NCBI RefSeq assembly: GCF_029525555.1
Contig: NZ_JAPDHZ010000004.1
Location: 868,001-932,000, forward strand
Direction of reading: 5' to 3'
Origin: Cohnella ginsengisoli
GTDB taxonomy: Bacteria > Bacillota > Bacilli > Paenibacillales > Paenibacillaceae
Length of the DNA stretch: 64,000 nt
Translations under genes and position numbers: made by a program
In this document: positions 35,676 to 45,074 of the stretch, one piece after another
Layout of the letters: every line of letters begins with the position of its first letter
Numbering within the stretch: position 1 is the stretch's first letter
Notes under the pieces: generated by a model
Told to the model about the DNA's origin: nothing
Databases searched by the model: none
What the model saw: the letters and a program-made list of their open reading frames with translations, nothing else

Positions 35676-38156
35676 ATGATGAAATCTTCATATAATAGGA
35701 AATTAAAGATTATTATTTCAGCGATGTTGGCCTTCATCCTCTCAGTACCCGCTCTCTCGAACAAAAGCGCTCATGCCGAAGGTACGCTGATCAAAGCGGG
35801 CAATTATTTGTACAGCCCGCAGCCCGACGCCGGCAGCTCGCCCGATCGCGTGACAAGCAGCTTGGTTTCATCCACCAACGGCGTGCTTTTCGACAGTTTG
35901 AGCAATTATGCCGGTTGGATGGGAAGCGCGACCGCCTTGACGACCGTAAGGGTCGTGTTCGACCTGTTGAAGGATTACCCGTTGGATCAGATTAATATCG
36001 TGATGAATTCTCAAAACGTCTATTGGGGCTTCAAAGATATTACCGTCAAATACCGTCCGGAAGCGAAGCTCGGCTATTACATCGCGGCGAGGCACGTTCG
36101 GTCCGGCACGAATTTAAACTATACCGTAAACGTGCCTATGGCCAATGCAACGGCCAGATATGTCATCTTGGAAATTCGGCGAACGCAACTTTATCAGCAT
36201 ATCCCGCTCACGGAAGTCGAATTTTACAAAGGGACGGGCGACGCAGGTCTGGATCCGGCTGCAGCGCTTACCGCGACGGATCTCAAAGCGGAGTTCTCCA
36301 AGGACGCATTGATGGTCGATAAATACGGTCAATGGATGAGCGAGACTTGGCCGGGCAAAGTCGCCTACGACGTTCAGATGCAGCTCGAATATACCAATGA
36401 GGCTGCGCAGCTGGCGACGACTTCGTTGAATCTCTTGAAGTACGATACGTACGGCGGGATTAAAAGCGAAGGGAAGCAAGCCGCAACCGGATTTTTCCGG
36501 CTACAAAAAATAAACGGCAAATGGTGGTTCATCACGCCTGAAGGATACCCCTTTATCATGAAGGGCGTCGATGCGACAAGCTTGTGGGAGGCCGGCTATA
36601 AGACGCCCGTTAACAAACCTGACGGAAGCCCGAGAGCGATCTTCGACGAGCTGCCGGACAAGACGGTTTATTCGCCGGCCTATACCAACGATGCGAACGG
36701 ACAGTATGTCAGCTTCGTCGTCGCCAACGTCATGAAAAAATACGGAACCGACTTTGAGGCGAAATGGGAGGACATCACCAAGAAGCGGTTGATCGACTGG
36801 GGCTTCAACGCTTTCGCCAAATGGACGAAGCCGAAGAGCATCGCGTTTCCTTACGTTCAAGTGCTTCAGGATCCGGCGAATCTGAGAAGAATTTCGTGGA
36901 CGTACGACGTCTTCGATCCTGAGAGCGAAGCGATCATCGATAACGCGCTCAAATCGCAGCTGCAATCCGCGAAGAGCAGCCCGTGGCTGATCGGCTATAC
37001 GTACGACAACGAAGCCGGCTGGGACAGCGAGATCGTGAAGCAAATCTTGCTTTACAACGCGAGCTTCCCCGCAAAAAGCGCGTTCGTCGATTTTATGGCG
37101 GCCCGATACAACAACGATCTGGGGACGATCAATCGGCAGTTTGGGACGAGCGCCGCGTCATTCGCCGCGTTGAAGGACATGCCGATCGACATCGCCAAGG
37201 TACCTGCCGTCGACGTATCCGAATATATCCGGCTGGCGTCCAAAACCTACTTTTCCACGATTCGCAACATTATCAAGAAATACGACGGTAACCATTTGTT
37301 CCTTGGGAGCTCCATCGTCCCGACCTGGCGAACGAGCCTCGATTGGGATCAAGGAGCCATGGCTTACGTCGACGCCTTCTCCGTGGACAGCTATACGCAA
37401 AACGCCGATTGGATCGCCAAATACGCGGCCTACGACAAACCGCTCTTGAACCAAGAGTATTCGTTCGGCACCGCGACCAGGGGACTGACCTATATTAGCG
37501 CGCCGACGAAAACCGACAGTATCGCAGGGAGGGGCAACGCCTTTAAAACTTTCGTCGAAAGCCAAGCCTCCAACCCGCTTTTCGTCGGCTCGGGCTGGTA
37601 CTCTTATTACGATCAACCGGTGACGGGACGGCCCGATGGCGAGAGCTACAACACGGGTCTTGTGAATCAACAGGATCAACCTTATGCAGAAATGGTAAGC
37701 ATCATGAAGGAAGCGCACGCAGGACTGGACAGTCTCCATGCCGGTGCCCCCGCGCCGGCCGCATCGGCGCCCGCGCCGGTCGTGATCGAAGCCGAGAAAT
37801 ACAGCCAGCAGATGGGAGCCGCGATCGCTTCTATTTCGACCGGCGGACAGTACGTCGGATCTTTGAAGCCCGGCGATTGGACAGCCTACGCCAACGTGAA
37901 CCTGACGGGGATGACCAAAGCGGAGTTTAAATACGCTTCGGACAAGACGGGTACGGTTCGTCTACGGCTTGGCGGTCCGTCCGGCACCGTCATCGGCACG
38001 CTGAATGTCGCCTCGACGGGCGGGCTGCAGACGTGGAAAACGTCGCAGATCGCCATTACGCCGACAGCAGGCGTTCAAAACTTGTACCTGACGTTCGAAA
38101 ACGCGGCCGGCGATGAAATCGGCAATATCGATTATTTTAGGCTCAGTGCTGCGTGA
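35676..38156 (+). CDS. Secreted GH50-like (agarase-type) glycoside hydrolase with CBM6-like module
   Basis: This 826-aa exported protein begins with a signal peptide (LKIIISAMLAFILSVPALS, cleavage after SAHAE region). A discoidin-like beta-sandwich follows (about 50-190), then a clan GH-A-type catalytic domain (about 270-690) and a C-terminal carbohydrate-binding module of CBM6/36 type (about 695-826; VVIEAEKYSQQMG, GQYVGSLKPGDWTAYANVNL). The putative acid/base Glu is in GYTYDNEAGW (about residue 445) and the nucleophile Glu in LLNQEYSFGT (about 594). The block GWYSYYDQPVTGRPDGESYN strongly recalls GH50 beta-agarases. The substrate (agarose or another galactan) is inferred from family resemblance. 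The frame is intact, and it stands alone between terminators. Confidence 0.78.
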   Translation: MMKSSYNRKLKIIISAMLAFILSVPALSNKSAHAEGTLIKAGNYLYSPQPDAGSSPDRVTSSLVSSTNGVLFDSLSNYAGWMGSATALTTVRVVFDLLKDYPLDQINIVMNSQNVYWGFKDITVKYRPEAKLGYYIAARHVRSGTNLNYTVNVPMANATARYVILEIRRTQLYQHIPLTEVEFYKGTGDAGLDPAAALTATDLKAEFSKDALMVDKYGQWMSETWPGKVAYDVQMQLEYTNEAAQLATTSLNLLKYDTYGGIKSEGKQAATGFFRLQKINGKWWFITPEGYPFIMKGVDATSLWEAGYKTPVNKPDGSPRAIFDELPDKTVYSPAYTNDANGQYVSFVVANVMKKYGTDFEAKWEDITKKRLIDWGFNAFAKWTKPKSIAFPYVQVLQDPANLRRISWTYDVFDPESEAIIDNALKSQLQSAKSSPWLIGYTYDNEAGWDSEIVKQILLYNASFPAKSAFVDFMAARYNNDLGTINRQFGTSAASFAALKDMPIDIAKVPAVDVSEYIRLASKTYFSTIRNIIKKYDGNHLFLGSSIVPTWRTSLDWDQGAMAYVDAFSVDSYTQNADWIAKYAAYDKPLLNQEYSFGTATRGLTYISAPTKTDSIAGRGNAFKTFVESQASNPLFVGSGWYSYYDQPVTGRPDGESYNTGLVNQQDQPYAEMVSIMKEAHAGLDSLHAGAPAPAASAPAPVVIEAEKYSQQMGAAIASISTGGQYVGSLKPGDWTAYANVNLTGMTKAEFKYASDKTGTVRLRLGGPSGTVIGTLNVASTGGLQTWKTSQIAITPTAGVQNLYLTFENAAGDEIGNIDYFRLSAA

Positions 38157-38163
38157 TGAAATA

Positions 38164-38204
38164 AAGCAAAAAGGGGAGCGACCTCGTCGCCCCCTTTTTG
38201 CTTT
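38164..38204 (+). terminator. Rho-independent terminator after the glycoside hydrolase
   Basis: AAGCAAAAAGGGG pairs with CCCCTTTTTGCTT around a GC-rich loop; the T5 lies within the 3' arm. The 220 nt that follow up to the cysteine-synthase homologue hold a weak TATAAT promoter at about 38363 and a perfect minus-strand ribosome-site sequence at 38320-38329, but no clear gene. Confidence 0.75.
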
Positions 38205-38424
38205 ATTCAAAACTTTAAGCGTCGCCGTGGCTGCCCGACGCAGTCCGGTGAACGCCGCGCGCCAACGGCCGTCGCGATGACGCCGCACTTGATCAGCTCC
38301 GTTCCGCCGGCGAGTACGCATCACCTCCTATAAGGAATAAGGTTTAAGCGATTGCTTTGATGTATTATAATGGACCAAAAGGACAATATATTGCACAATT
38401 TTGTGGATGGGAGCGAAAGCGGAT

Positions 38425-39391
38425 ATGAAAGGAAAAGTCTTGGATCATGTCTATGAAGCGATCGGGGACACGCCGATCGTACGGCTGAGCCATCTGACGC
38501 AAGCGTTGGAGGGAGAGATCTACGCGAAGCTGGAATATCTCAATCCGGGCTTCAGCAAAAAAGACCGGGCGGCGCGCGCAATCATCGAAGAAGCGGAGGC
38601 GGACGGCCAGCTCTCGCCGGGTCAGACCGTCGTTGAACTGACCAGCGGCAACATGGGAACGGGCCTGGCCATCGTATGCGCAGCCAAAGGCTACCCGTTC
38701 GTGGCCGTCATGTCCAAGGGCAATTCGGTCGAACGCGCGCGCATGATGAAGGCGCTGGGCGCGGAAGTGGTGCTGGTTGATCAAGCGCCGGGCTCGCAGG
38801 AAGGCCAGGTGTCGGGCGAGGATCTTCGTCTGGTCGAGTTGGTGACCGAGCGGATCACGATCGAGCGCCAGGCTTTTCGCGCCGATCAATTCAACCGGCA
38901 GGGCAGCGTGCACGCGCATCAATACAGCACGGCGCAGGAAGCATGGGAACAAACGGACGGGCAAATCGATGCGTTCGTCGATTTCGTCGGAAGCGGCGGC
39001 ACCTTCGGCGGGTGCGCCCGCGCATTCAAGGCGCTGAATACGGATATACGCTGCTATGTCGTAGAGCCTCGGACGGCGCCGTTCCTGGCGGGACTTGAGG
39101 TGACGAACCCCAACCATCGCATTCAAGGCGGGGGGCTACGGCATGGCATTAGATTTTGTAGAGGAGACGCTTGTTGACGATTACATACAGGTTTCGGACG
39201 AGCAAGCCATTGCAGCCGCGCGGGATTTAGCGTCCAAGGAAGGGATATTCGCGGGCTTCTCTTCGGGTGCGAACGCGGCTGCCGCGCTTCAACTGCTCAA
39301 GGGGAGGGAAAGGGGCAGCCGAATTTTGATCACGATCAACGATTCGGGGCTGAAGTATTTATCGACGGATCTCTATGCGTCGGACTTGTAA
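38425..39391 (+). CDS. PLP-dependent cysteine synthase-like protein (frameshifted)
   Basis: This fold-type II PLP enzyme is of the CysK/CBS group, about 321 aa when restored. The PLP Lys lies in NPGFSKKDRAA, the phosphate and substrate loops in ELTSGNMGTGLAIV and VGSGGTFGGCARAFK, and a C-terminal GFSSGANAAAALQL. The frame breaks at six G (39130-39135); removing one G gives HRIQGGGYGMALDFVEE and joins the final part. The active-site loop NPGFSKKDR differs from the usual NPGGSxKDR of O-acetylserine sulfhydrylases, so the natural substrate may differ. The 3' end overlaps that of alr on the opposite strand by about 56 nt. Confidence 0.85.
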
Positions 39392-40530
39392 CGATCGTAT
39401 CGCTCGACGTGTAAAATCGCGGCACTCTTTTGCCGATCAGGCAGACGACTTCATAGGAAATGCTGCCCATGCGGGAAGCGACCTCATGGAGGGAAATCCG
39501 TTCGTCTCCCGAACGGCCGAAAAAGGCGACCTCGTCTCCGGTCTTGACGTCCGGCAGCGAGGTCACGTCGATCATCGTCTGGTCCATGCATACGCGACCG
39601 ACGATCGGGACGCGCGCGCCACGAACGAGCGCAAAGCCGTTGTTCGATAGCTGGCGCGACAAACCATCGGCATAACCGAGGGGGGAGCGTCGCGATCCGG
39701 ATCTCTCTTGGGGTCGTATAGGATAACCCATAGCCGACAGGCCGATTTGCATCCACTTGCTTGATGTAAGAGATTTTCGTTTTCAGCTGCATCGCTTCCA
39801 GCAACGGAAAGGATGGGAGCGAGATCCCCGCCAGCGGAGACAAGCCGTACATCGCGATGCCGATCCTCGCCATGTCCATGTGCATCTCCGGAAATCGCAT
39901 GGCGGCGGCGCTGTTGCAGCAGTGCTTGATCGGTATATGGATGCCGTGATCCGTCAACCGGTCGGTCAAGGAGACGAACCGTTCGAATTGCCCTCGGGTA
40001 AACGACGGATCAGGGTTGTCCGCATCGGCAAAATGCGTAAAAACGCCCTCGATCGTCATGAGCGGATGCGTACGCCCCGCGCAAAAAGGCAGCACCTCCT
40101 CCGGCTGAAAGCCCAAGCGGGCCATGCCGGTATCGACCTTCAGATGAACGATAGCCTGCTTGCCAAGCCTGGCCGCGACGGAGACAACGTCATCCCACAT
40201 TTCGCGGGATGACACCGTAATCGCGACCCGATGACGGAGGGCGGCTTCGATCGCCCGCGGCGTCGAATGCCCCAGGATCAGGATCGGCGCCTCGATGCCG
40301 GCGTACCTAAGCGCGACGGCTTCATCCGCGAACGCGACCCCCAAATGATCGGCGCCGGCCCGTATAGCCGCTCTGGCCGTCTCCTCCGCGCCATGGCCGT
40401 AAGCATCCGCCTTGACGACGGCCATGAGCCGCACTTTTTCCTTCAGATTCGCCCTGAACAGGCCCACGTTGCGGGCGATGGCATCGAGCGACACCTCCGC
40501 CCGCGTATCCCTGCAGCCGGTTGCCGTCAT
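39336..40530 (-). CDS. alr: Alanine racemase (frameshifted)
   Basis: This PLP enzyme makes D-alanine for peptidoglycan. It starts at ATG 40530 (TATGCRDTRAEVSLDAIARN), with the PLP Lys in MAVVKADAYGHGA. Further landmarks are HLKVDTGMARLGF, THFADADNPD, CCNSAAAMRFP and IGIAMYGLSPL. The frame slips at six C on the minus strand (plus-strand G6, 39680-39685). Removing one gives ATLPLGYADGLSRQLSN, GRVCMDQTMIDVT with the second catalytic Tyr region, and the C-terminal RVPRFYTSS. Its start overlaps the ald stop in ATGA, indicating coupled translation. The C-terminal 20 residues extend past the family norm into the convergent gene. Confidence 0.93.
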
Positions 40531-41657
40531 ACGGGATTCCCGTCGCGCATCGCTAGCTCCACGGGAACGTATTCGAAGCCGAGATCTAGGGCGACGGCCT
40601 CGTACGTGACGTATCCGCCTGCCGTATTCATACCGAGCTTCAACGCAGGATTTTGTTCGACTGCCGTTGCGATCCCCTGGTTGGCGATTTGCAGCGCATA
40701 AGGAACGGTGACGTTCGTCAGCGCGATCGTCGACGTCCGCGGAACCGCGCCGGGCATATTCGCTACGGCATAATGAACGACGCCGTTCTTTTCGAACGTC
40801 GGACGGTCGTGGGTGGTGACGCGGTCGATCGTCGCGAAGACGCCGCCCTGGTCGACCGCGACATCGACGACGACCGAGCCGGCTTGCATCGCCCGGATCA
40901 TATCCTCGCTCACCAGCTTCGGCGCCTTCGACCCCGGAATCAATACGGCGCCGATGCACAGATCCGACTCGGCGACCGCTTCCGCAAGATTGGTTGGATT
41001 GGACATCAGCGTCGTGACGCTCGCGCCGAACAGATCGTCTAGCTGGCGCAGCCGTTCGGCGTCTTTATCCAATATGGTTACTTGGCCGCCGAGCCCCGCC
41101 GCGATCTTGGCCGCGTTCGTGCCGACGACGCCGCCGCCGATGATCGTGACCTTGCCGCGCCTGACGCCGGGCACGCCGCCTAACAGAATGCCTTTGCCGC
41201 CGTGCGCTTTCTCCAGGTGATGCGCGCCGACCTGCACGGACATTCGTCCCGCGATCTCGCTCATGGGCGTGAGCAGGGGCAGCGTCCGGTTCAGCGATAC
41301 CGTCTCGTAGGCGACGGCCGTCACCCCGGCTTGCGTGAGGGCTTGGACCAATTCGGGATTCGCTGCGAGATGGAGGTACGTGAACAGGATGAGTCCTTTG
41401 CGAAAATAAGCGTACTCTTCCGGAATCGGCTCTTTTACTTTCAAGATCATATCCGACCCTTGCCAGACCTCGGATGCTTGCGACGCGATGCGCGCGCCCG
41501 CAGCCGCATAATCGTCGTCGCTGAAGCCGCTTCCGGCGCCCGCGTCTTGTTCGACGACGACCACGTGACCGGCCAGCTTGAACGAGGAGACGCCCCCGGG
41601 CGTGAGGGCGATGCGATTTTCGTTGTTTTTGATTTCTTTCGGTACGCCGATGATCAT
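40527..41657 (-). CDS. ald: L-alanine dehydrogenase
   Basis: This 376-aa NAD-dependent enzyme deaminates alanine to pyruvate and ammonia, used in alanine catabolism and sporulation in Bacillales. The N-terminus MIIGVPKEIKNNENRIALTP is the family signature. HLEKAHGGKGILLGG, the Rossmann motif TIIGGGVVGTNAAKIAAGLG, and VVDVAVDQGGVFATIDR follow. It lies between adeR and alr on the minus strand; the stop overlaps the alr start by 4 nt. Together ald and alr could handle both alanine enantiomers. The frame is intact. Confidence 0.96.
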   Translation of the reverse strand: MIIGVPKEIKNNENRIALTPGGVSSFKLAGHVVVVEQDAGAGSGFSDDDYAAAGARIASQASEVWQGSDMILKVKEPIPEEYAYFRKGLILFTYLHLAANPELVQALTQAGVTAVAYETVSLNRTLPLLTPMSEIAGRMSVQVGAHHLEKAHGGKGILLGGVPGVRRGKVTIIGGGVVGTNAAKIAAGLGGQVTILDKDAERLRQLDDLFGASVTTLMSNPTNLAEAVAESDLCIGAVLIPGSKAPKLVSEDMIRAMQAGSVVVDVAVDQGGVFATIDRVTTHDRPTFEKNGVVHYAVANMPGAVPRTSTIALTNVTVPYALQIANQGIATAVEQNPALKLGMNTAGGYVTYEAVALDLGFEYVPVELAMRDGNPV

Positions 41658-41682
41658 GTCGACTGCTCCCTTATCGCTCTTT

Positions 41683-43020
41683 TTATGAACAGTATAAGGG
41701 AGCGCGGCCTGGGACGGTTTGTCTGAAAAAGAGAATCGGAGAGAGGGGATTTGTGGTTTTTAACGAAGCCGCCTGGACTTGAATTCCAAGTAACAGGTGA
41801 CCTTTTTGGTCCATGCGGGACAGATCGATGCCGCCGATTTGCGCGATCCGTTTCAACCGGTAGCTAAGCGTATTTTCGTGAACGTGAAGCGCCTCCGCCG
41901 ACTCTTTCATATTGCTGTCATGGTCCAGATAAACCTCCAGCGTCCGCAGCAGATCGCCGTTGTGCTCGGCATCGTAGGCGCCCAAGCGCTGCAAGCATTC
42001 GTTTTCGTAAAAATGTTCCTGCCGGTGCCGCCGTAAGTCGGGCAGCAAGCGGTAAAAGCCAAGCTCGGCATAACGCTGGACGGTCTTCAGCGCATCCGGA
42101 AAGGATTCGCGAAGCCTGATGACGGACAAGGCTTCTTCGCAGCTGGCGGTCACGCGCGCATAATCGTCGTAGACCGCGCCGCAGCCCCCCGGCAGCGTAG
42201 CGCAATCGAAACGCTGCGTCAATTGGTCGGCCAGCAGCGTCAGCGCCGAAGGCGTATCAGCCGGCGTCAATCGCGCAGGGACGGCTTCGAGCACGATGAG
42301 CCGGTCGCGGTCGATCGCATGAAGAACGATACGCTTTTGAAGCGCCGTCGTGATCAAATATTGGATCTGCTGCTGCTGTCTGTCGGCGATCTCGACAAAA
42401 AAAGGAAGGATCCCCACGCAGAAAACAGGAGGAAGAGTGAGACCTTGCGCCTCCGCCCGCCGCCTGACCTCCGAATCCGTCTTCAAATCCCCGGACAACA
42501 GCTGCCGAAAAAATTCCTGCTGGCCGATTTCCGCTTTTCGATGCGACAGATGAAGCTGCAGCAGCTTGGTTTTGGCGGCTTTGGCCGCCTTGGCCAGTTC
42601 TTCGCTAACATAATCAGGCTGCAAGCCGTTCTCGGCAGCGACCAACCAGATATAGCCCAGCACTTGGCTTTCCTTCCGAATCGCGACCGCGACGCGGTCT
42701 CCAAGACCGATCTCGTCGATCGACGCGATTTTGAGCGGCGCTTCGCTTTTCATCAATTTCGGAATCGCGCCTTCCCTCCACAAAGCTTGGACGACCTTCT
42801 CGGGCACTCTTTTACCAATAATGGTCGAGATGCGCGCCGGATCGGTCTCTCCGTCGTGCGAGCTGTAGGCGATCAATTTGTGGCTGGCGTCCTCGATCGT
42901 GACCGAGCATTGCAGATGCTCGCTGATCGCGTCGGCCAATGCTTCCAAGCTGTCGAAGCTTCGCTCGAACGGCTCTTTTTCTACTTCTTTGTCTACTTCC
43001 TTGTCCATTTCCTTATCCAT
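41683..43020 (-). CDS. adeR: PucR/CdaR-type regulator, AdeR-like activator of ald
   Basis: This 445-aa protein has an N-terminal sensory region, a GGDEF-like middle domain and a C-terminal PucR helix-turn-helix (LEVYLDHDSNMKESAEALHV, HENTLSYRLKRIAQIGGIDL). B. subtilis AdeR, of the same family, activates ald, and here the gene lies 25 nt upstream of ald on the same strand, which supports the name. The N-terminus consists of repeated DKE units (MDKEMDKEVDKEVEKE) written by a 12-bp tandem repeat, so the true start could be at one of several in-frame codons. The last 25 residues (after LLLGIQVQAAS) run beyond the usual family end. No frameshift was needed. Confidence 0.82.
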   Translation of the reverse strand: MDKEMDKEVDKEVEKEPFERSFDSLEALADAISEHLQCSVTIEDASHKLIAYSSHDGETDPARISTIIGKRVPEKVVQALWREGAIPKLMKSEAPLKIASIDEIGLGDRVAVAIRKESQVLGYIWLVAAENGLQPDYVSEELAKAAKAAKTKLLQLHLSHRKAEIGQQEFFRQLLSGDLKTDSEVRRRAEAQGLTLPPVFCVGILPFFVEIADRQQQQIQYLITTALQKRIVLHAIDRDRLIVLEAVPARLTPADTPSALTLLADQLTQRFDCATLPGGCGAVYDDYARVTASCEEALSVIRLRESFPDALKTVQRYAELGFYRLLPDLRRHRQEHFYENECLQRLGAYDAEHNGDLLRTLEVYLDHDSNMKESAEALHVHENTLSYRLKRIAQIGGIDLSRMDQKGHLLLGIQVQAASLKTTNPLSPILFFRQTVPGRAPLYCS

Positions 43021-43250
43021 GTCCGATAACTCCCCGACGAAATGAATCCGATTCCTTTATTTTTATCACATCCGGCGCATCCATAACATCGTGCCGGCCA
43101 CATTTGTGCGAATTGCACGGAACTTCTCCTTGATCAGTCTATGATTTTCGTGCAAATCGGCCATAGCCGCAAAGCCGGAAAAAAAGCTATGGTTTAATTG
43201 AGAACGGCATCGCGAAACGAAGCAGCGCTGAAAAGAGGCGAAGGTAGGGC

Positions 43251-43596
43251 ATGCAGTATTCATCCCGGCGGGTCGCGCAAATCCCGCCGTACGTGTTCGC
43301 GGAAATGAACAAGAAAAAGGCCTGGATGATCAAGGCGGGCGTCGATGTCATTGATCTTGGCATCGGCGATACCGTTCTTCCGACGCCCCGGCCGATCGTC
43401 GGCGAGCTGATCGCGGAGATGCAGGACCCGGCTAATCTGAAATATCCAAGCTTCATCGGATGCGCGGAATTCCGCAAGGCGTTGGCGGATTTCTATGAAC
43501 GGGAACATGGCATCGGTCTCCGTGCCGGGCGAGCGGCTGGAGGAGGCGATGAGCCGGAACCGGCACCAATTCAAATGCGATGGAGGTCAACCATGA
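43251..43596 (+). pseudogene. LL-diaminopimelate aminotransferase-like gene with the middle deleted
   Basis: The first 84 or so codons (YSSRRVAQIPPYVFAEMNKK, VIDLGIGDTVLPTPRPIV, PSFIGCAEFRKALADFYERE) are the N-terminus of a fold-type I PLP aminotransferase resembling DapL. Normal family members continue for about 300 more residues. Here, after REHGI, the sequence jumps to a different frame reading ASVSVPGERLEEAMSR, which looks like the last strand and helix of the same enzyme, ending with a stop at 43594-43596 that overlaps the next start. The PLP-binding core, including the Schiff-base Lys, is absent. Either a real internal deletion or an assembly collapse could explain this. It heads the aldehyde-dehydrogenase group. 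Confidence 0.7.
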
Positions 43597-45074
43597 AAAA
43601 AAGTGCTGAACTATATAAACGGCAAATGTACGGAATCGGCGACGGGAAAATTTCTGGCGGTCCTCAATCCCGCGACGGGGGAAACGCTCGCCGAAGTGAC
43701 GCAATCCACGGCGGAAGAAGTCGATCTGGCCGTAAAGGCGGCCGTCTTGGCGCAAAAATCCTGGCGGCTCGTACCGGGGCCGGAGCGAGCTGAAGTGTTG
43801 TACAAGGTCGCGCATCTGTTGAAGGCGCGCAAGGAAGAGCTGGCGCAGATCCTGACGAGCGAAATGGGCAAAGTCATCGACGAAGGAAGAGGCGAGGTTC
43901 AGGAAGCGATCGATATGGCCTATTATATGGCCGGCGAGGGCCGCCGCCTGTTCGGCGATACGGTGCCGTCCGAGCTTCGCAACAAGTTCGCGATGAGCGT
44001 CCGCGTGCCCCTCGGCGTTGCGGGGCTGATCACGCCCTGGAACTTCCCGATCGCGATCGCGTCCTGGAAGTCGCTGCCCGCGCTCGTCGCGGGCAATGCC
44101 GTTGTCTGGAAGCCGGCTTCCGAGACGCCGATGATCGCCGCCGAATTCGTCAAGGTATATGAAGCGGCCGGTCTGCCGGCAGGCTTGGTGAATCTCGTCA
44201 ACGGGTCCGGCAGCGTCGTGGGCGATGCCATGGTCCTGCATCCGGGCATCGATCTGATCTCCTTCACGGGGTCCAATGAAGTCGGCAAGCGGATCAATGC
44301 GCAAGCCGGCGCGCTGCTAAAAAGAACGTCGCTGGAGATGGGCGGTAAAAACGCGGTCATCGTAATGGATGATGCGGATTTAGATCTGGCTGTGGACGGC
44401 ATCTTGTGGAGCGCCTTCGGGACGAGCGGACAGCGGTGCACGGCTTGCAGCCGGGTCATCGCGCACGAATCGGTCAAAGCCGAGCTGGAGACCAAGCTGC
44501 TGTCGCGCATGGGGCAATTGAAGCTAGGCAACGGTCTTGACCCAGCGGTGCAGGTCGGGCCGGTCATCAACCGCGCTTCGCTGGATCGCATCGATTCGTA
44601 CGTGCGAATCGGCCAGGATGAAGGCGCAAGGCTGCTCGGCGGAGGCAAGCCGGCTACGGCGGGCGGCGTGGCGGAAGGCAGCTTTTACGAGCCGACGCTA
44701 TTTACGGACGTGAGGCCGGACATGCGAATCGCCATGGAGGAGATCTTCGGGCCCGTCGTATCGATCATTCCTGTCGGAAGCTCGAAGAGGCGATCGAAGT
44801 GAACAACCGCGTCGAATTCGGACTTTCCAGCTCGATTTTCACCCGCGACATCAACCTCGCCTATCAAGCGATGCGCGATCTGGACACGGGGATCGTCTAC
44901 GTGAACGCAGGCACGTCCGGCGCCGAGATTCACCTGCCCTTCGGCGGCACCAAAGGGACGGGCAACGGACATCGCGACTCCGGCGTCGCCTCGCTCGACG
45001 TGTACACGGAGTGGAAGTCCATCTATGTCGACTACAGCGGGAAGCTGCAGCGCGCACAGATCGACAACTATTAA
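43593..45074 (+). CDS. NAD(P)-dependent aldehyde dehydrogenase (two frameshifts)
   Basis: This enzyme oxidises an aldehyde to a carboxylate. ATG 43593, behind GGAGGTC and overlapping the previous stop, gives MKKVLNYINGKC once one A is removed from seven (43596-43602). A second break near 44778-44784 lacks one base; restoring it joins FGPVVSIIPVGS to EEAIEVNNRVEFGLSSSIF. Landmarks are ITPWNFPIAIASWKSLPAL, the NAD motif FTGSNEVGKRI, the catalytic Glu in LEMGGKNAVIV, the nucleophile in SGQRCTACSRVI, and GTSGAEIHLPFGG. The restored length of about 493 aa is normal. Semialdehyde dehydrogenases of sugar-acid or amino-acid routes are the closest type. It precedes the convergent cdaR by overlap of 4 nt. 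Confidence 0.92.
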
